A stretch of DNA of 5,290 nt from an uncultured Prevotella sp. (GTDB lineage Bacteria; Bacteroidota; Bacteroidia; Bacteroidales; Bacteroidaceae). The position numbers and the translations under genes were made by a program. Location: the NCBI GenBank assembly GCA_900548745.1, contig URLQ01000177.1, forward strand, positions 1-5,290, read 5' to 3'. The notes beneath the pieces are model-generated. The model ran no database searches and was not told the origin of the DNA. It was given only the letters and a program-made list of their open reading frames with translations. Below are positions 5,282 to 5,290 of this stretch, piece by piece; the first letter of the stretch is position 1, and each line of letters opens with the position of its first letter.

Positions 5282-5290
5282 TTTGAAGTT

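Overview
The window looks like Bacteroidota DNA, most likely order Bacteroidales (Prevotella or Bacteroides type). The reasons are: a surface lipoprotein built of BACON-type repeats with an acidic stretch after the lipid cysteine, AT-rich gene starts without a Shine-Dalgarno sequence, promoter elements of the TAnnTTTG type, and an AAA-like ATPase/PD-(D/E)XK protein of a family that is expanded in this phylum. The genus is an inference.

Layout. Positions 2-82 (+) hold the last 26 codons of a gene entering from the left. It converges with a minus-strand pair that ends in a strong hairpin terminator (about 131-176). That pair is a 683-residue surface lipoprotein (582-2633) followed 13 bases later by a 128-residue secreted protein (182-568). 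The pair is read from a promoter near 2672-2679 that lies inside a perfect 10-bp inverted repeat. Just upstream on the same strand (about 2773-2931) is a candidate structured small RNA of about 160 nt. It has a TAGCTTTG promoter element, a long nested hairpin starting at the predicted 5' end, and a seven-U 3' end. Its shape recalls 6S-type RNAs. It is the best candidate in the window for something not caught by gene calling.

The right half runs on the plus strand. A leader of about 320 bases with two tiny open frames is followed by a complete 525-residue AAA-ATPase-like/PD-(D/E)XK nuclease-family protein (3257-4834). Two bases after its stop codon begins a 445-bp segment (4837-5281) that is bounded by inverted clusters of a 22-bp repeat (two units on the left, three on the right). 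Inside it are a terminator-like hairpin, a 15-bp tandem repeat and a 21-bp tandem repeat. This segment looks like a small repeat-bounded (MITE-like or binding-site) element and not like ordinary intergenic DNA.

The two halves point outward from the 2640-3250 intergenic region, and nothing shows a functional link between them. The lipoprotein and its small partner probably work at the cell surface or in the periplasm. The nuclease-family protein is cytoplasmic, its biological role is not established, and its association with the adjoining repeats is worth testing.
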